In this document: piece after piece, positions 53,897 to 62,042 of the stretch
Layout: each line of letters begins with the position of its first letter
Numbering within the stretch: the stretch's first letter is position 1
Source: Pelagibius sp050330205
GTDB lineage: Bacteria > Pseudomonadota > Alphaproteobacteria > Kiloniellales > Kiloniellaceae
Direction of reading: 5' to 3'
DNA: 64,000 nucleotides
Assembly (NCBI GenBank): GCA_050330205.1
Contig: JBHJOA010000075.1
Coordinates: 9,084 to 73,083 of the forward strand
Position numbers and translations under genes: made by a program
Notes under the pieces: generated by a model
Databases searched by the model: none
Told to the model about the DNA's origin: nothing
What the model saw: the letters and a program-made list of their open reading frames with translations, nothing else

Positions 53897-53985
53897 TGTC
53901 ATCCTCGCGCTCGTCGCGAGGATCCATGGCGCCGCTTGGCGCCTGGCCTCTCCCATGGACCCGCGGGACAAGCCCGCGGGTGACA
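53897..53985. repeat. Intergenic paired-hairpin repeat, copy 2
   Basis: Begins TGTCATCCTCGCG and ends CCCGCGGGTGACA. Hairpins: ATCCTCGCG-CTCGT-CGCGAGGAT and CCCGCGGG-ACAAG-CCCGCGGG. The middle GGATCCATGG / CCATGG also pairs. Same architecture as 18480-18575 and 60643-60767. Confidence 0.8.
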
Positions 53986-54080
53986 ATCTTGGGGATGGCA
54001 GCCAACCTGCGCGCTCTGTGCCGGATCGCTGTCGAACCGCCTCTCTGCGCGCGCCGCATGAGATGTGTGAATATCGTAAG

Positions 54081-54193
54081 GCTTGTCCCCGGGGTCCAAT
54101 GCCGCTTCCGCATGCCGAGACCTTTGCAGTCCGGGCGCCCGAAAGCGCGGCGGCGCAGCCAATGGGTGCCGGCATCAAGTGCCGGCACGACAT
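54081..54193. repeat. Intergenic paired-hairpin repeat, copy 3 (decayed)
   Basis: Starts GCTTGTCCCCGGGGTCC and ends GTGCCGGCACGACA. The right hairpin (GTGCCGGC-ATCAA-GTGCCGGCAC) and the ATGGGT junction are intact; the left terminal arm is missing. Together with copy 2 it fills most of the 412-base gap between the MotB-like gene and the ABC exporter. Confidence 0.65.
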
Positions 54194-54218
54194 CGTGACT
54201 GTGGCAAGAGAGATGCGC

Positions 54219-56066
54219 CTAGGACCTGCTCCCCGACGCGCGTGCACCGGCCTGCTCCTCGCCGCCGAGTAACGTCGCCTGATCGAACTGCAGGGCCGCG
54301 AGGTGGGCGTAGAGGCCGCCGGCGGCGACCAGGTCGGCGTGCCGCCCGCTTTCGACCAGGCGGCCCTGGTCGATCACCAGGATGCGGTCGGCCTTCAGCA
54401 CCGTGGCGAGGCGGTGGGCGATGACCAGCGTGCTGCGGCCCGACATCAGGCGGTCGAGCGCCTGCTGCACCACCCGCTCGCTCTCGGCATCCAGCGACGA
54501 GGTGGCCTCGTCGAGCAGCAGCAGCGGCGGGTCCTTGAGGATGGCGCGGGCGATGGCGAGGCGCTGGCGCTGGCCGCCGGACAGCCGCACGCCCTTTTCG
54601 CCGAGATAGGTGTCGAAGCCGGCGGGCAGCTGTTCGATGAAGTCCAGCGCCCCGGCCGCCTCGGCCGCCGCGCGCACCTCGTCGTCGCTCGCCTGCGGGC
54701 GGCCGTAGCGGATGTTCTCCCAGGCGTTGGCCGAGAACACCACCGGCTCCTGCGGCACCAGGCCGATGCGCGCCCGCAAGGCGGCGGGGTCGGCCTCCGG
54801 CAGCGCCACGCCGTCGAAGCGGATGCTGCCGGACTGCGGATCGTAAAAGCGCAACAGCAGTTGGAAGACCGTCGTCTTGCCGGCGCCCGAAGGGCCGACG
54901 ATGGCGACCTTCTCGCCCGGCTCGACGGCGAAGCTGAGGCCCTGAAGGGCCGAGCGTTCGGGCCGGGAAGGATAGTGGAAAACCACCTCCTCGAAAGCCA
55001 CGGCGCCGCGCGGCGGCTGCGGCAGGGCGCGCGGTTCGGCCGGCCCGGTGATCTCCGGTGCCACCGCCAGCAGGTCGAGCAGGCGCTCGGTGGCACCGGC
55101 GGCGCGCTGCAGATCGCCGATCACCTCCGAGAAGGCGCCGACCGCGCCGGCCACCACGATGGCGTAGAACACGAAGGCCGACAGCTCGCCGGCGGTGATG
55201 CGGCCGCTCAGCACGTCGTGGCCGCCGATCCACAAGATGACGCTGACCGCGCCGAACACCAGCACGATCACCACGGCGGTCAGCATGGCCCGTGCCGCGA
55301 CGCGCCGGCGGGCGACCTCGAAAGCCGCCTCGACGTAGTTGGCAAAGCGGCGCCGGTCCTCCGCCTCGTGCACGAAGGCCTGTACCGTGCGGATCGCGTC
55401 CAGCGCCTCGCCGGCGTAGACGCCGAGGTCGGCGACGCGGTCCTGGCTGCTGCGGCTGAGGCGGCGCACGCGGCGGCCGTAGGTGAGGATCGGCAGCAGC
55501 ACCAGCGGCACCACCAGGAACACCAGGGCGGTCAGCTTCGGCGAGGTGATGACCAGCAGCACCGTGCCGCCGATCATCAGCAGGAAATTGCGCAGGGCGA
55601 TGGAGACCGAGGAGCCGACCACGGTCTGCAGCAGCGTGGTGTCGGTGGTCAGGCGCGACAGCACCTCGCCGGTGCGCGTCAGCTCGTAGTAGGCCGGCGA
55701 CAGCGTCAGGATGTGATCGAACACCCGGCGGCGGATGTCGGCGACCACCCGCTCGCCGATCCAGGAGACCAGGAAGAAGCGGGTGTAGGTAGCCAGGGCC
55801 AGCAGGATCACCACGCCGAACAGCACCAGCACGGCCTGGTTCAGCATTGCCACGTTGCCGCCGGAAAAGCCCTCGTCGACCAGCCGGCGCAGGCCGATGC
55901 CCAGGCCCAGCACGGTACCGGCGGCGACCACCAGCGCGATCAGGGCGCCGGCCAGCTGCGGGCCGTAGGGCCGCACGAAGCGCCACAGCTCGGCCAGCAG
56001 CTTCAGGCTGCCGCGGGCCCGGGCCTCGTCGCTGAGCGGCACCGGCGCCGCCGAAGACATCCGCAT
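54219..56066 (-). CDS. ABC exporter, fused permease-ATPase
   Basis: About 615 residues. Six N-terminal membrane segments (~40-320) are followed by a nucleotide-binding domain with Walker A AIVGPSGAGKTTVFQLL, Q-loop GLVPQEPVVFS, signature LSGGQRQRLAIARAILKD, Walker B LLLLDEATSSLD and H-loop IAHRLATVL. It resembles MsbA/LmrA-type lipid or multidrug exporters; substrate is not assignable. ATG at 56066 follows GAAGGGATTGATTCA; the frame extends to 56090. Confidence 0.94.
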   Translation of the reverse strand: MRMSSAAPVPLSDEARARGSLKLLAELWRFVRPYGPQLAGALIALVVAAGTVLGLGIGLRRLVDEGFSGGNVAMLNQAVLVLFGVVILLALATYTRFFLVSWIGERVVADIRRRVFDHILTLSPAYYELTRTGEVLSRLTTDTTLLQTVVGSSVSIALRNFLLMIGGTVLLVITSPKLTALVFLVVPLVLLPILTYGRRVRRLSRSSQDRVADLGVYAGEALDAIRTVQAFVHEAEDRRRFANYVEAAFEVARRRVAARAMLTAVVIVLVFGAVSVILWIGGHDVLSGRITAGELSAFVFYAIVVAGAVGAFSEVIGDLQRAAGATERLLDLLAVAPEITGPAEPRALPQPPRGAVAFEEVVFHYPSRPERSALQGLSFAVEPGEKVAIVGPSGAGKTTVFQLLLRFYDPQSGSIRFDGVALPEADPAALRARIGLVPQEPVVFSANAWENIRYGRPQASDDEVRAAAEAAGALDFIEQLPAGFDTYLGEKGVRLSGGQRQRLAIARAILKDPPLLLLDEATSSLDAESERVVQQALDRLMSGRSTLVIAHRLATVLKADRILVIDQGRLVESGRHADLVAAGGLYAHLAALQFDQATLLGGEEQAGARASGSRS

Positions 56067-56323
56067 TGAATCAATCCCTTCCGGCCCCACGCTCGCTTGC
56101 GGGGCGGGCCGAAGATAGCGCCTGCCGGCGGGAATGGCGAACCCAGAAGCGTGCCGGGCGTTGCGTAAAGTGCAACCTTGCCGCCGGCGCGGCCCGGCCT
56201 CGTGAAGCCTTTGAGATACATGGGTTTTCTGCGACGCGGCCGATGCCGGCGGCGGGAAGAACGGGGACTTGCACCGCCCGGCGGTCTCGGGTATACAGCG
56301 CGGCGCTCTAAAGGATCGAAGCC

Positions 56324-56548
56324 ATGAAAAAAGACATCCATCCCGACTACCACGAGATCACCATCGTGATGACCGACGGTAGCGAGTTCAAGACGCGCTC
56401 CACCTTCGGGAAGGAGGGCGCCACCATGCGCCTGGACATCGACCCCAAGACGCACCCGGCCTGGACCGGCGAGCATCGCCTGGTCGACAGCGGCGGTCAG
56501 GTGGCGAAGTTCAACAAGCGCTTCGGCGGCTTCGGCCTGAAGCAGTAG
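56324..56548 (+). CDS. rpmE: 50S ribosomal protein L31
   Basis: 74 residues: MKKDIHPDYHEITIVMTDGSEFKTRSTFG then SKTHPAWTG-type centre and KFNKRFGGFG end. The CxxC zinc ligands of zinc-type L31 are absent, so it is the zinc-independent form that is usual in alphaproteobacteria. It is followed by a strong bidirectional terminator. Confidence 0.96.
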   Translation: MKKDIHPDYHEITIVMTDGSEFKTRSTFGKEGATMRLDIDPKTHPAWTGEHRLVDSGGQVAKFNKRFGGFGLKQ

Positions 56549-56590
56549 ATTTCGGCCGCCGGCCCCACGCCGGCGCCATCGCGAAGACGC

Positions 56591-56616
56591 AAAGGGCGGC
56601 AGATTTGCCGCCCTTT
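56591..56616. terminator. Bidirectional terminator between rpmE and rcdA
   Basis: An 11-bp stem AAAGGGCGGCA-GATT-TGCCGCCCTTT with T-runs on both strands. It ends rpmE from the left and the convergent rcdA gene from the right. Confidence 0.93.
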
Positions 56617-56644
56617 TGTCTTGTCCGCCTGCCGGGCGGCCCGC

Positions 56645-57058
56645 CTACCTCGCCATGCGCGCCGGCGCGTCCTGCAGGGCGTCGAGGCGGGAGACACGCT
56701 GGTAGAGGTGGTGGGAGCGTTCGAGCAACTCGGCCAGCCTCGGCTGCAGGGTGCCGTCGACCGGCGGCTTGGTCTCCTCGCAGACCGACTTGCCGGCGAG
56801 GCGGAACTCCGAGGCCCTCGCCTCCTCGCGGGTCATCTCCCCGGCATAGACCGCCTTCTGCACCAGCAGCCAAGCCATCACCTGGGTCAGCCGCGAGGTC
56901 AGCCGCATCGCCTCGCAGCTCGCCAGCATGCGGTCGTTGGGCGTCATCCGCTCGCGCTCGCGCGGCTCCCCGTGGGTGAGGTAGTCGCGCGCCTCGCGGG
57001 TCAGCGCCAGGGCCTCCTCGAAGGTGCTGTCGAAAAAGGCGACGGTGTTATCGCTCAA
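56645..57058 (-). CDS. rcdA: RcdA-like regulator of CtrA degradation (DUF1465)
   Basis: 137 residues from TTG at 57058 (an in-frame frame extends to 57193). The DUF1465 helical bundle is recognised by TVAFFDSTFEEALALTREARDYL, LASCEAMRLTSRLTQVMAWLLVQKAVYAGE and ARASEFRLAGKSVCEE. In Caulobacter, RcdA is a ClpXP adaptor-hierarchy component that promotes CtrA destruction at the cell pole. Finding it supports an alphaproteobacterial host. Start uncertain. Confidence 0.85.
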   Translation of the reverse strand: MSDNTVAFFDSTFEEALALTREARDYLTHGEPRERERMTPNDRMLASCEAMRLTSRLTQVMAWLLVQKAVYAGEMTREEARASEFRLAGKSVCEETKPPVDGTLQPRLAELLERSHHLYQRVSRLDALQDAPARMAR

Positions 57059-57235
57059 ACCTGAAATCTCGCGCGTCGAATAGCCTGGGTCTTCGGGAGA
57101 TCGGGCCGTCCCGGCGGGTGAAGCGGGCAGTCTAGCCGCCCCCGGCTTAATAATCCCTTGGCCCTGGGAATTCCATCCCCGGACGGGTGGCATCGAGAAA
57201 GGTTTTTTATCCTATTCCCGGCCGCCGCCGGCGAT

Positions 57236-57264
57236 CTTGAAACCGCTCCCGGTGCCGCCATATA
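57236..57264 (+). promoter_or_regulatory. Sigma-32 (heat-shock) promoter for hsp20
   Basis: CTTGAAAC (CTTG 57236-57239) and CCATATA (57258-57264) are separated by 18 bases, matching the alphaproteobacterial RpoH consensus CTTG-N17/18-CCATNT. Transcription would start near 57272, giving a ~110-base leader to hsp20. Confidence 0.7.
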
Positions 57265-57271
57265 CGGCTTG

Positions 57272-57382
57272 TCGCCTGGGAATGCCATTCGCAGGGTTCC
57301 CGCCAGAAGGCGGCACGCAAGCGAGGGTCTGACCGTCCGGTGGGCCCCATGACCTGAACCATGTTGCTCAAAGGAGAATATG
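57272..57382 (+). ncRNA. ROSE-type RNA thermometer in the hsp20 leader
   Basis: Just before the gene, CCAT-G-TTGCT-CAA-AGGAG-AATATGG can fold so that TTGCT (57364-57368) pairs with AGGAG, including the characteristic G-G opposition, and CCAT pairs with ATGG of the start codon. This matches the terminal hairpin of ROSE elements that block ribosome access at low temperature. Upstream GC-rich segments could form the other hairpins. Leader length fits. Confidence 0.7.
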
Positions 57383-57847
57383 GACATGCGCAGCATCGAT
57401 CTTTCCCCGCTCTACCGCGCCTCCGTCGGCTTCGACCGCCTCGTGAAGACCCTCGATTCGGCCAGCCGCGTCGAAGAGAGCGCGTACAGCTATCCGCCCT
57501 ACAACATCGAGAAGGTCAGCGACGACGCCTACCGCATCGTGATGGCGGTCGCCGGCTTCGCCGAGGGCGACCTCGACATCACCGCGAAGGAAAACACCCT
57601 CGTCATCTCCGGCAAGAAGGAGAAGGCGGAAGACGAGGTGACCTTCCTGCATCGCGGCATCGCCAACCGCGCCTTCGAGCGCCGTTTCGACCTCGCCGAC
57701 CACATCAAGGTGACCGGCGCCAAGCTGGAGAACGGCCTGCTCTCGGTCGAGCTGGCGCGCGAGATCCCCGAGGCCATGAAGCCGCGGACCATCGCCATCA
57801 ACGGCGGCGCGAAGCCGTCGAAGGTGATCGAGAACGAGGCGGCCTGA
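57380..57847 (+). CDS. ibpA: Small heat-shock protein Hsp20 (IbpA-like)
   Basis: 155 residues. The alpha-crystallin domain covers ~40-130 (YNIEKVSDDAYRIVMAVAGF, then LENGLLSVELAREIP). The N-terminus MRSIDLSPLYRASVGFDRL is typical of proteobacterial Ibp proteins. It holds unfolding proteins for refolding. Regulation is visible: a sigma-32 promoter and a ROSE-type leader. Confidence 0.95.
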   Translation: MDMRSIDLSPLYRASVGFDRLVKTLDSASRVEESAYSYPPYNIEKVSDDAYRIVMAVAGFAEGDLDITAKENTLVISGKKEKAEDEVTFLHRGIANRAFERRFDLADHIKVTGAKLENGLLSVELAREIPEAMKPRTIAINGGAKPSKVIENEAA

Positions 57848-57896
57848 CGCGGCCGCCTTCCCGTCCCGTCCCTGACGGATTCATGACCTGAAGATA

Positions 57897-57925
57897 CCGG
57901 CCGGGCGGCCCCGTCGCCCGGCCGG
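57897..57925. terminator. Hairpin between convergent hsp20 and MFS genes
   Basis: CCGGCCGGGCG-GCCCCGT-CGCCCGGCCGG, an 11-bp stem, ends exactly at the MFS stop codon. No strong U-run follows on either strand; likely a shared terminator or mRNA-end protector. Confidence 0.65.
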
Positions 57926-59116
57926 TCACGTTTCCAGCCCGGATTTCGCCCGCGAAGCCAGCAGGAACAGGCCGAGGCCCGCCAGGGCCGCCACCAGCAT
58001 GGTGACCAGCACGAGATCGTAGCTGCCGAGTTCCCACAGCAGCGCGCCGACGAAGGGCGCGATCGCCATGGTGAGTTTGAAGATCATCGCCTGGCTGCCG
58101 CTAATCGCCCCGAAGTTGGCACGGCCCAGGATCTCGCCGATGACCACCGGCCGCATGATGCTGGTCACGCCGTGGCCGCTGCCCTGCAGGATGACGAAGG
58201 GCACCAGCATCATCGGCACCAGCGAGGCGGAGATCAGCGCCAGCGTCGCCAGGCAGACCGACAGGAAGCAGGCAACGGTGATGCCGCGGTTGGAGACGTG
58301 GCGTTCCACCGCCATCATGCCGAGGCGCCCGGCCACCTGCATCGGCCCGATCATCGCGGCGGCGAAGACCGCCATGCCGGCCGGAATGCCACGCTCGTCC
58401 AGCATCGGCAGAAAATGGTTGAGGATGGTCGAGTGGTTGAGGCCGAGCAGCGCGAAGCCGATCGCCAGCAGCCAGAACGCGGGCCGACGCAGGAAGGCGG
58501 GCGCGGGGGGAACGCCGTCGCCACCGTCGGAGGGAGTCTCCGAGGCCGCGGCCGCCGCCTCCATGCGGCAGGCCCCGCGCCACATCAGCGGCAGTGCGAC
58601 CACGCCGACCAGCAGCGCGAAGGCGAGGCAGCTGGCGCGCCAGCCGAAGGCCTCGGCGACGCCGTGGGCGAGCGGAAAGGACAGCGTGCCGGCCAGCCCC
58701 GCGACCAGGGTGATGAGGGTGATCGGCCGCCGCGCCTCGCTGCCGGTCGCGCGCACCACCACCGCGAAGCAGGCATCGTAGAGGCAGAAGGCGGTGGCGA
58801 CGCCGATCAGGCACCACAGCAGGTAGAACTGCCAGAGCGACTGCACCAGGCCGACGAGGCCGATGCAGAGGCCGCCGGCCAGCGCGCCGCCGGCCAGCAC
58901 CCGCGGACCGAGGCCGCGGTCGATGAGGCGGCCGGCCAACGGCGAGAACACCGCCGAGAGGCCGATCGACAGGGTGAGCGCGCCGGTCAGTTCCGCCTTG
59001 GCCCAGCCGAACTCGGTTTCCCAGCGCAGGAACAGCGCCGGGAAGGCATAGAAGAGGCCCGCCCAGACGATGGTCTGGGCGATGGCGAGCTGCCATACCG
59101 CCGACTGACGCAACAC
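57926..59116 (-). CDS. Major facilitator superfamily transporter
   Basis: 396 residues with about 12 hydrophobic segments. The MFS A-motif-like loop is GRLIDRGLGPRV between segments 2 and 3, and it begins VWQLAIAQTIVWAGLFYAFPALFLRW. It resembles the oxalate/monocarboxylate-type MFS subgroup common in Rhodospirillales. Start GTG at 59116 (MLRQSAVW). Substrate unknown. Confidence 0.88.
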   Translation of the reverse strand: MLRQSAVWQLAIAQTIVWAGLFYAFPALFLRWETEFGWAKAELTGALTLSIGLSAVFSPLAGRLIDRGLGPRVLAGGALAGGLCIGLVGLVQSLWQFYLLWCLIGVATAFCLYDACFAVVVRATGSEARRPITLITLVAGLAGTLSFPLAHGVAEAFGWRASCLAFALLVGVVALPLMWRGACRMEAAAAASETPSDGGDGVPPAPAFLRRPAFWLLAIGFALLGLNHSTILNHFLPMLDERGIPAGMAVFAAAMIGPMQVAGRLGMMAVERHVSNRGITVACFLSVCLATLALISASLVPMMLVPFVILQGSGHGVTSIMRPVVIGEILGRANFGAISGSQAMIFKLTMAIAPFVGALLWELGSYDLVLVTMLVAALAGLGLFLLASRAKSGLET

Positions 59117-59208
59117 CTTGGAGTCCCCTGCGCTTCTCGACTCCGATGATAGGCTGAATGCAGCAAGCTGGCGACAGTCCGGCGGCGATGACGTAATCTC
59201 GGGGCTCC

Positions 59209-59823
59209 ATGCTCACCGTCAGGAACCTCGTGCGCCCCGGCCTGGAGCCGACCTCCTTCGAGCTGGCCGCCGGCGAATGCATCGCCCTGCGCGGGCCCTC
59301 GGGTGCCGGCAAGACGCTACTGCTGCGCGCCCTGGCCGACCTCGACCCCAACGAGGGCGAGGTGCTGCTCGACGGCACGCCGCGCGAAAGAATTCCGGCG
59401 CCGCAGTGGCGCCGGCGGGTCGGCTACGTAGCCGCCGAGCCTGGCTGGTGGTCGGAGCGCCTCGGCGACCACTTCCAGGACTGGGACAGCCAGGCTGGCC
59501 CGGCGCGCCGCCTCAAGATCTCGCCCGAAGCGGCGGGGCGCCGGGTCAGCCAGCTCTCGACCGGCGAGCGCCAGCGCCTCGCCCTGCTTCGCGCGCTGGA
59601 GCACCGGCCGGAGGTGCTGCTGCTCGACGAGCCGACCGGGGCGCTGGACGACGAGTCGACGGCCGCCGTCGAGGCCCTGCTGCGCGAGAAGCAGTCCAAC
59701 GGCCTCGCCCTGTTCTGGGTGACCCACGACAAACGCCAGGCCGAGCGCGTCGCCGACCGCCAGTTCTGGATCGACCGCGGCCGCCTGCGCGAGGCCGTGG
59801 TGGAGGCGGCGGAGAGACGATGA
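59209..59823 (+). CDS. ABC transporter ATP-binding protein (FetA-like)
   Basis: 204 residues. Walker A is ALRGPSGAGKTLLLRALA, signature QLSTGERQRLALLRALE, Walker B VLLLDEPTGALD and H-loop WVTHDKRQ. Short stand-alone ATPases of this type pair with the FetB-like permease downstream. Stop overlaps the next start (ATGA). The E. coli FetAB counterpart exports iron under oxidative stress; the function here is inferred from the pairing. Confidence 0.92.
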   Translation: MLTVRNLVRPGLEPTSFELAAGECIALRGPSGAGKTLLLRALADLDPNEGEVLLDGTPRERIPAPQWRRRVGYVAAEPGWWSERLGDHFQDWDSQAGPARRLKISPEAAGRRVSQLSTGERQRLALLRALEHRPEVLLLDEPTGALDDESTAAVEALLREKQSNGLALFWVTHDKRQAERVADRQFWIDRGRLREAVVEAAERR

Positions 59824-60617
59824 ACTACATCCGCCTCGACTATTGGGATCTGGGCCTGGCCGCCCTGCTGCTGGTCGCGGTGGCGGCGCTGTCGCTGCTG
59901 CTGCAGCTGCGCATCGAGCGCAAGCTCCTCTTCGCCGGGCTGCGCTGCGCCCTGCAACTGGCGCTGGTCGGGCTGGTCCTGACCAAGCTCTTCGAGCTGG
60001 TGTCGCCGCTGTGGACCGGGCTCGCCGCGCTCGTCATGGTGCTCTTCGCCGGGCGCGAGATCATGGCCCGCCAGGAGCGCGGATTCGAGGCCTGGTGGGC
60101 CTACGGCATCGGCACCTCGGCCATGCTGATGGCCGCGGCGCTGGTCACCGTCTTCGCGCTGACGACGGCGGTCAAGCCGGAGCCCTGGTACGACCCGCGC
60201 TATGCCCTGCCGCTGCTCGGCATGATCCTCGGCAACACCATGACCGGCATCGCCCTCGGCCTGCAGCGCCTCACCGAGGGCGCGCGCCAGCAGCGCCCGG
60301 GCATCGAGGCGCTGCTCTGCCTCGGCGCCACCCGGCGCACCGCCCTGCTGCCGGTGACGCGCCAGGCGCTCACCACCGCCCTGATGCCGATCATCAACTC
60401 GCTGGCCGCCACCGGTCTCGTCTCCCTGCCCGGCATGATGACCGGCCAGATCCTCGCCGGCGTCGAGCCCCTGGAAGCCGTGAAGTACCAGCTGCTGATC
60501 ATGTTCATGATCGCCGGCGGCACCACGCTCGGCGCCGTCACCGCCGTCTTCGTCGGCGTCTACCGCCTCACCGACAATCGCGACCGCTTGCGGCTGGACC
60601 GGCTGGCGGCGGAGTGA
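59820..60617 (+). CDS. FetB/UPF0014 family ABC permease
   Basis: 265 residues with about seven membrane segments (LGLAALLLVAVAALSLLLQL; YALPLLGMILGNTMTGIALG; LPGMMTGQILAG). The last two motifs are typical of the FetB/YbbM family. Translationally coupled to the ATPase by ATGA overlap, so the two form one exporter. A paired-hairpin repeat follows. Confidence 0.93.
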   Translation: MNYIRLDYWDLGLAALLLVAVAALSLLLQLRIERKLLFAGLRCALQLALVGLVLTKLFELVSPLWTGLAALVMVLFAGREIMARQERGFEAWWAYGIGTSAMLMAAALVTVFALTTAVKPEPWYDPRYALPLLGMILGNTMTGIALGLQRLTEGARQQRPGIEALLCLGATRRTALLPVTRQALTTALMPIINSLAATGLVSLPGMMTGQILAGVEPLEAVKYQLLIMFMIAGGTTLGAVTAVFVGVYRLTDNRDRLRLDRLAAE

Positions 60618-60642
60618 GTCGCTCCATCGCCCACCACTCCAC

Positions 60643-60767
60643 TGTCATCCCGGGGCGTGTCCCCGGGATCCATTGGCATCAGCCAGCGGCGATGCCGTGT
60701 CCAAGGTTTGCTGAAATCCATGATGCGTTGAAGGCATTGGGTCCCGGCAACAAGTGCCGGGACGACA
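60643..60767. repeat. Intergenic paired-hairpin repeat, copy 4
   Basis: Begins TGTCATCCCGGGG and ends GCCGGGACGACA. Hairpins: CCCGGGG-CGTGT-CCCCGGG and GTCCCGGC-AACAAGT-GCCGGGAC. The ~80-base middle is longer than in copies 1 and 2. It fills most of the gap between the FetB-like gene and the convergent thioesterase. Confidence 0.8.
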
Positions 60768-60792
60768 GCCTTTATGTGGCAAACGCCTTTGG

Positions 60793-61242
60793 CTACCCCT
60801 GCAGCTTCTCCAGCGCCTTGCGCAACCCGTCGGGAATCGGCACCGCCTTCATGGTCGCGCGCTCCACGAAGACATGCACGAAGCTGCCGAGTGCGGCGGC
60901 CTCCTCTCGGCCAGCCTTGAACAGGCCGATCTCGTAGCGCACCGAGCGATTGCCGAGATGTCCGACACGCAGCCCCGCCTCGACCGCTTCGGGAAACGCG
61001 AAGGCGGCCTTGTAGCTGCAGGAACTCTCGGCGCAGACGCCGATCACCGTTCCATTGTGGATATCGAGCCCGCCTTCGCGGATCAGGTACTCGTTGATCA
61101 CCGTGTCGAAGTACGCGTAGTAGACCACGTTGTTCACGTGGCCGTAGATGTCGTTGTCCATCCAGCGCGTCGGGATGGTGAGGAAGTGCGGGAAGCGGTC
61201 CCTGGTTTCCGGTACTGGGGTTTCGGGTGTGCCGTCGGTCAT
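60793..61242 (-). CDS. 4HBT-family acyl-CoA thioesterase
   Basis: 149 residues. Hot-dog fold with the Asp-containing stretch TRWMDNDIYGHVNNVVYYAYFDTVINEYL, typical of YbgC/4HBT thioesterases. It ends ALEKLQG. It is distinct from the Tol-linked YbgC at 35840. It lies 4 bases downstream of the hydrolase gene, suggesting one operon metY-hydrolase-thioesterase. Substrate unknown. Confidence 0.92.
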   Translation of the reverse strand: MTDGTPETPVPETRDRFPHFLTIPTRWMDNDIYGHVNNVVYYAYFDTVINEYLIREGGLDIHNGTVIGVCAESSCSYKAAFAFPEAVEAGLRVGHLGNRSVRYEIGLFKAGREEAAALGSFVHVFVERATMKAVPIPDGLRKALEKLQG

Positions 61243-61246
61243 CGGT

Positions 61247-62035
61247 CTACAGGATCGTCTTCAACGCATCGAGGGTTTCGTCGGGCTTCTCGGCCAGCAT
61301 CATGTGGCCGCAGGCGGGGATGACGATCGAGCGCGCGCCGGGGATGACGGCGGCCAGCTTTTCACCCGCTTGCGCCGGCGTCATGCGGTCCTCGGCGCCC
61401 ATGATCACCAGCGAGGGGCAGGCCACCTTGGCGGCGCTCTCCATTCCCGCGTCATAGGCATTGCAGGCGGCAAGGTCGGCCGCCAGCACGCCGGGGCGCA
61501 CGCGCTCCAGCAGGCGTTCGCCGCCGCCCATCAGCCAGGCGCCCGGCACCCGCGCGCCGCCGAGTTGGCCCGCAGGCCCGTAACTCCACGAGGTCATGAG
61601 GTCGAAGGCGGCGTGGTCGTCGGCCGCCGCGGCTGCCAGCAGGTCGGGATGCACCGGCATCTTCGGCGCCGCGCCCAGCAGCGCCAGCGCCCGCACGCGG
61701 CCCGGATGCCGCGCCGCCGCCTCCAGCGCGACGAGGGCGCCCATGGAATGGCCGGCCAGGGCCGCCTTCTCCACGCCGGTCTCGTCGAGCAGCTTCGCCA
61801 CCCAGTCGGCCAGCGCGGCGATGGAGTCGAGCGGCGCGCCGCCCGACTTGCCGTGGCCCGGCAGGTCGACGGCGAGCACCGCGCGGTCGCGGTGGGCGAA
61901 GTAGCGCGCCGGCAAGGCCCAGACCGTGTGGTCGAGACCGGCGCCGTGCAGAAAGACGACCAGCGGGATGTCGGGGTCGAAGGCGCGCCCGCCGGTTGCG
62001 GCGTAGGCACGCTGGCCCGCTATCGTGAGTTCCAT
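61247..62035 (-). CDS. Alpha/beta-fold hydrolase
   Basis: 262 residues. Nucleophile elbow is LAGHSMGALVALEA (Ser), oxyanion loop VVFLHGAGLDHTVW, a late Asp in LVIMGAEDRMTP and a catalytic His in IPACGHMMLAEKP. Family members include esterases, lactonases and haloperoxidase-like enzymes; the substrate cannot be assigned. It starts 7 bases after the metY stop. Confidence 0.92.
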   Translation of the reverse strand: MELTIAGQRAYAATGGRAFDPDIPLVVFLHGAGLDHTVWALPARYFAHRDRAVLAVDLPGHGKSGGAPLDSIAALADWVAKLLDETGVEKAALAGHSMGALVALEAAARHPGRVRALALLGAAPKMPVHPDLLAAAAADDHAAFDLMTSWSYGPAGQLGGARVPGAWLMGGGERLLERVRPGVLAADLAACNAYDAGMESAAKVACPSLVIMGAEDRMTPAQAGEKLAAVIPGARSIVIPACGHMMLAEKPDETLDALKTIL

Positions 62036-62042
62036 GCTCCGC

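Noticed and set aside
53850..54270. Several overlapping 90-145 codon frames on both strands after the MotB-like gene
   Set aside because: They run through the palindromic repeats, which are open on both strands because of their symmetric GC-rich sequence.
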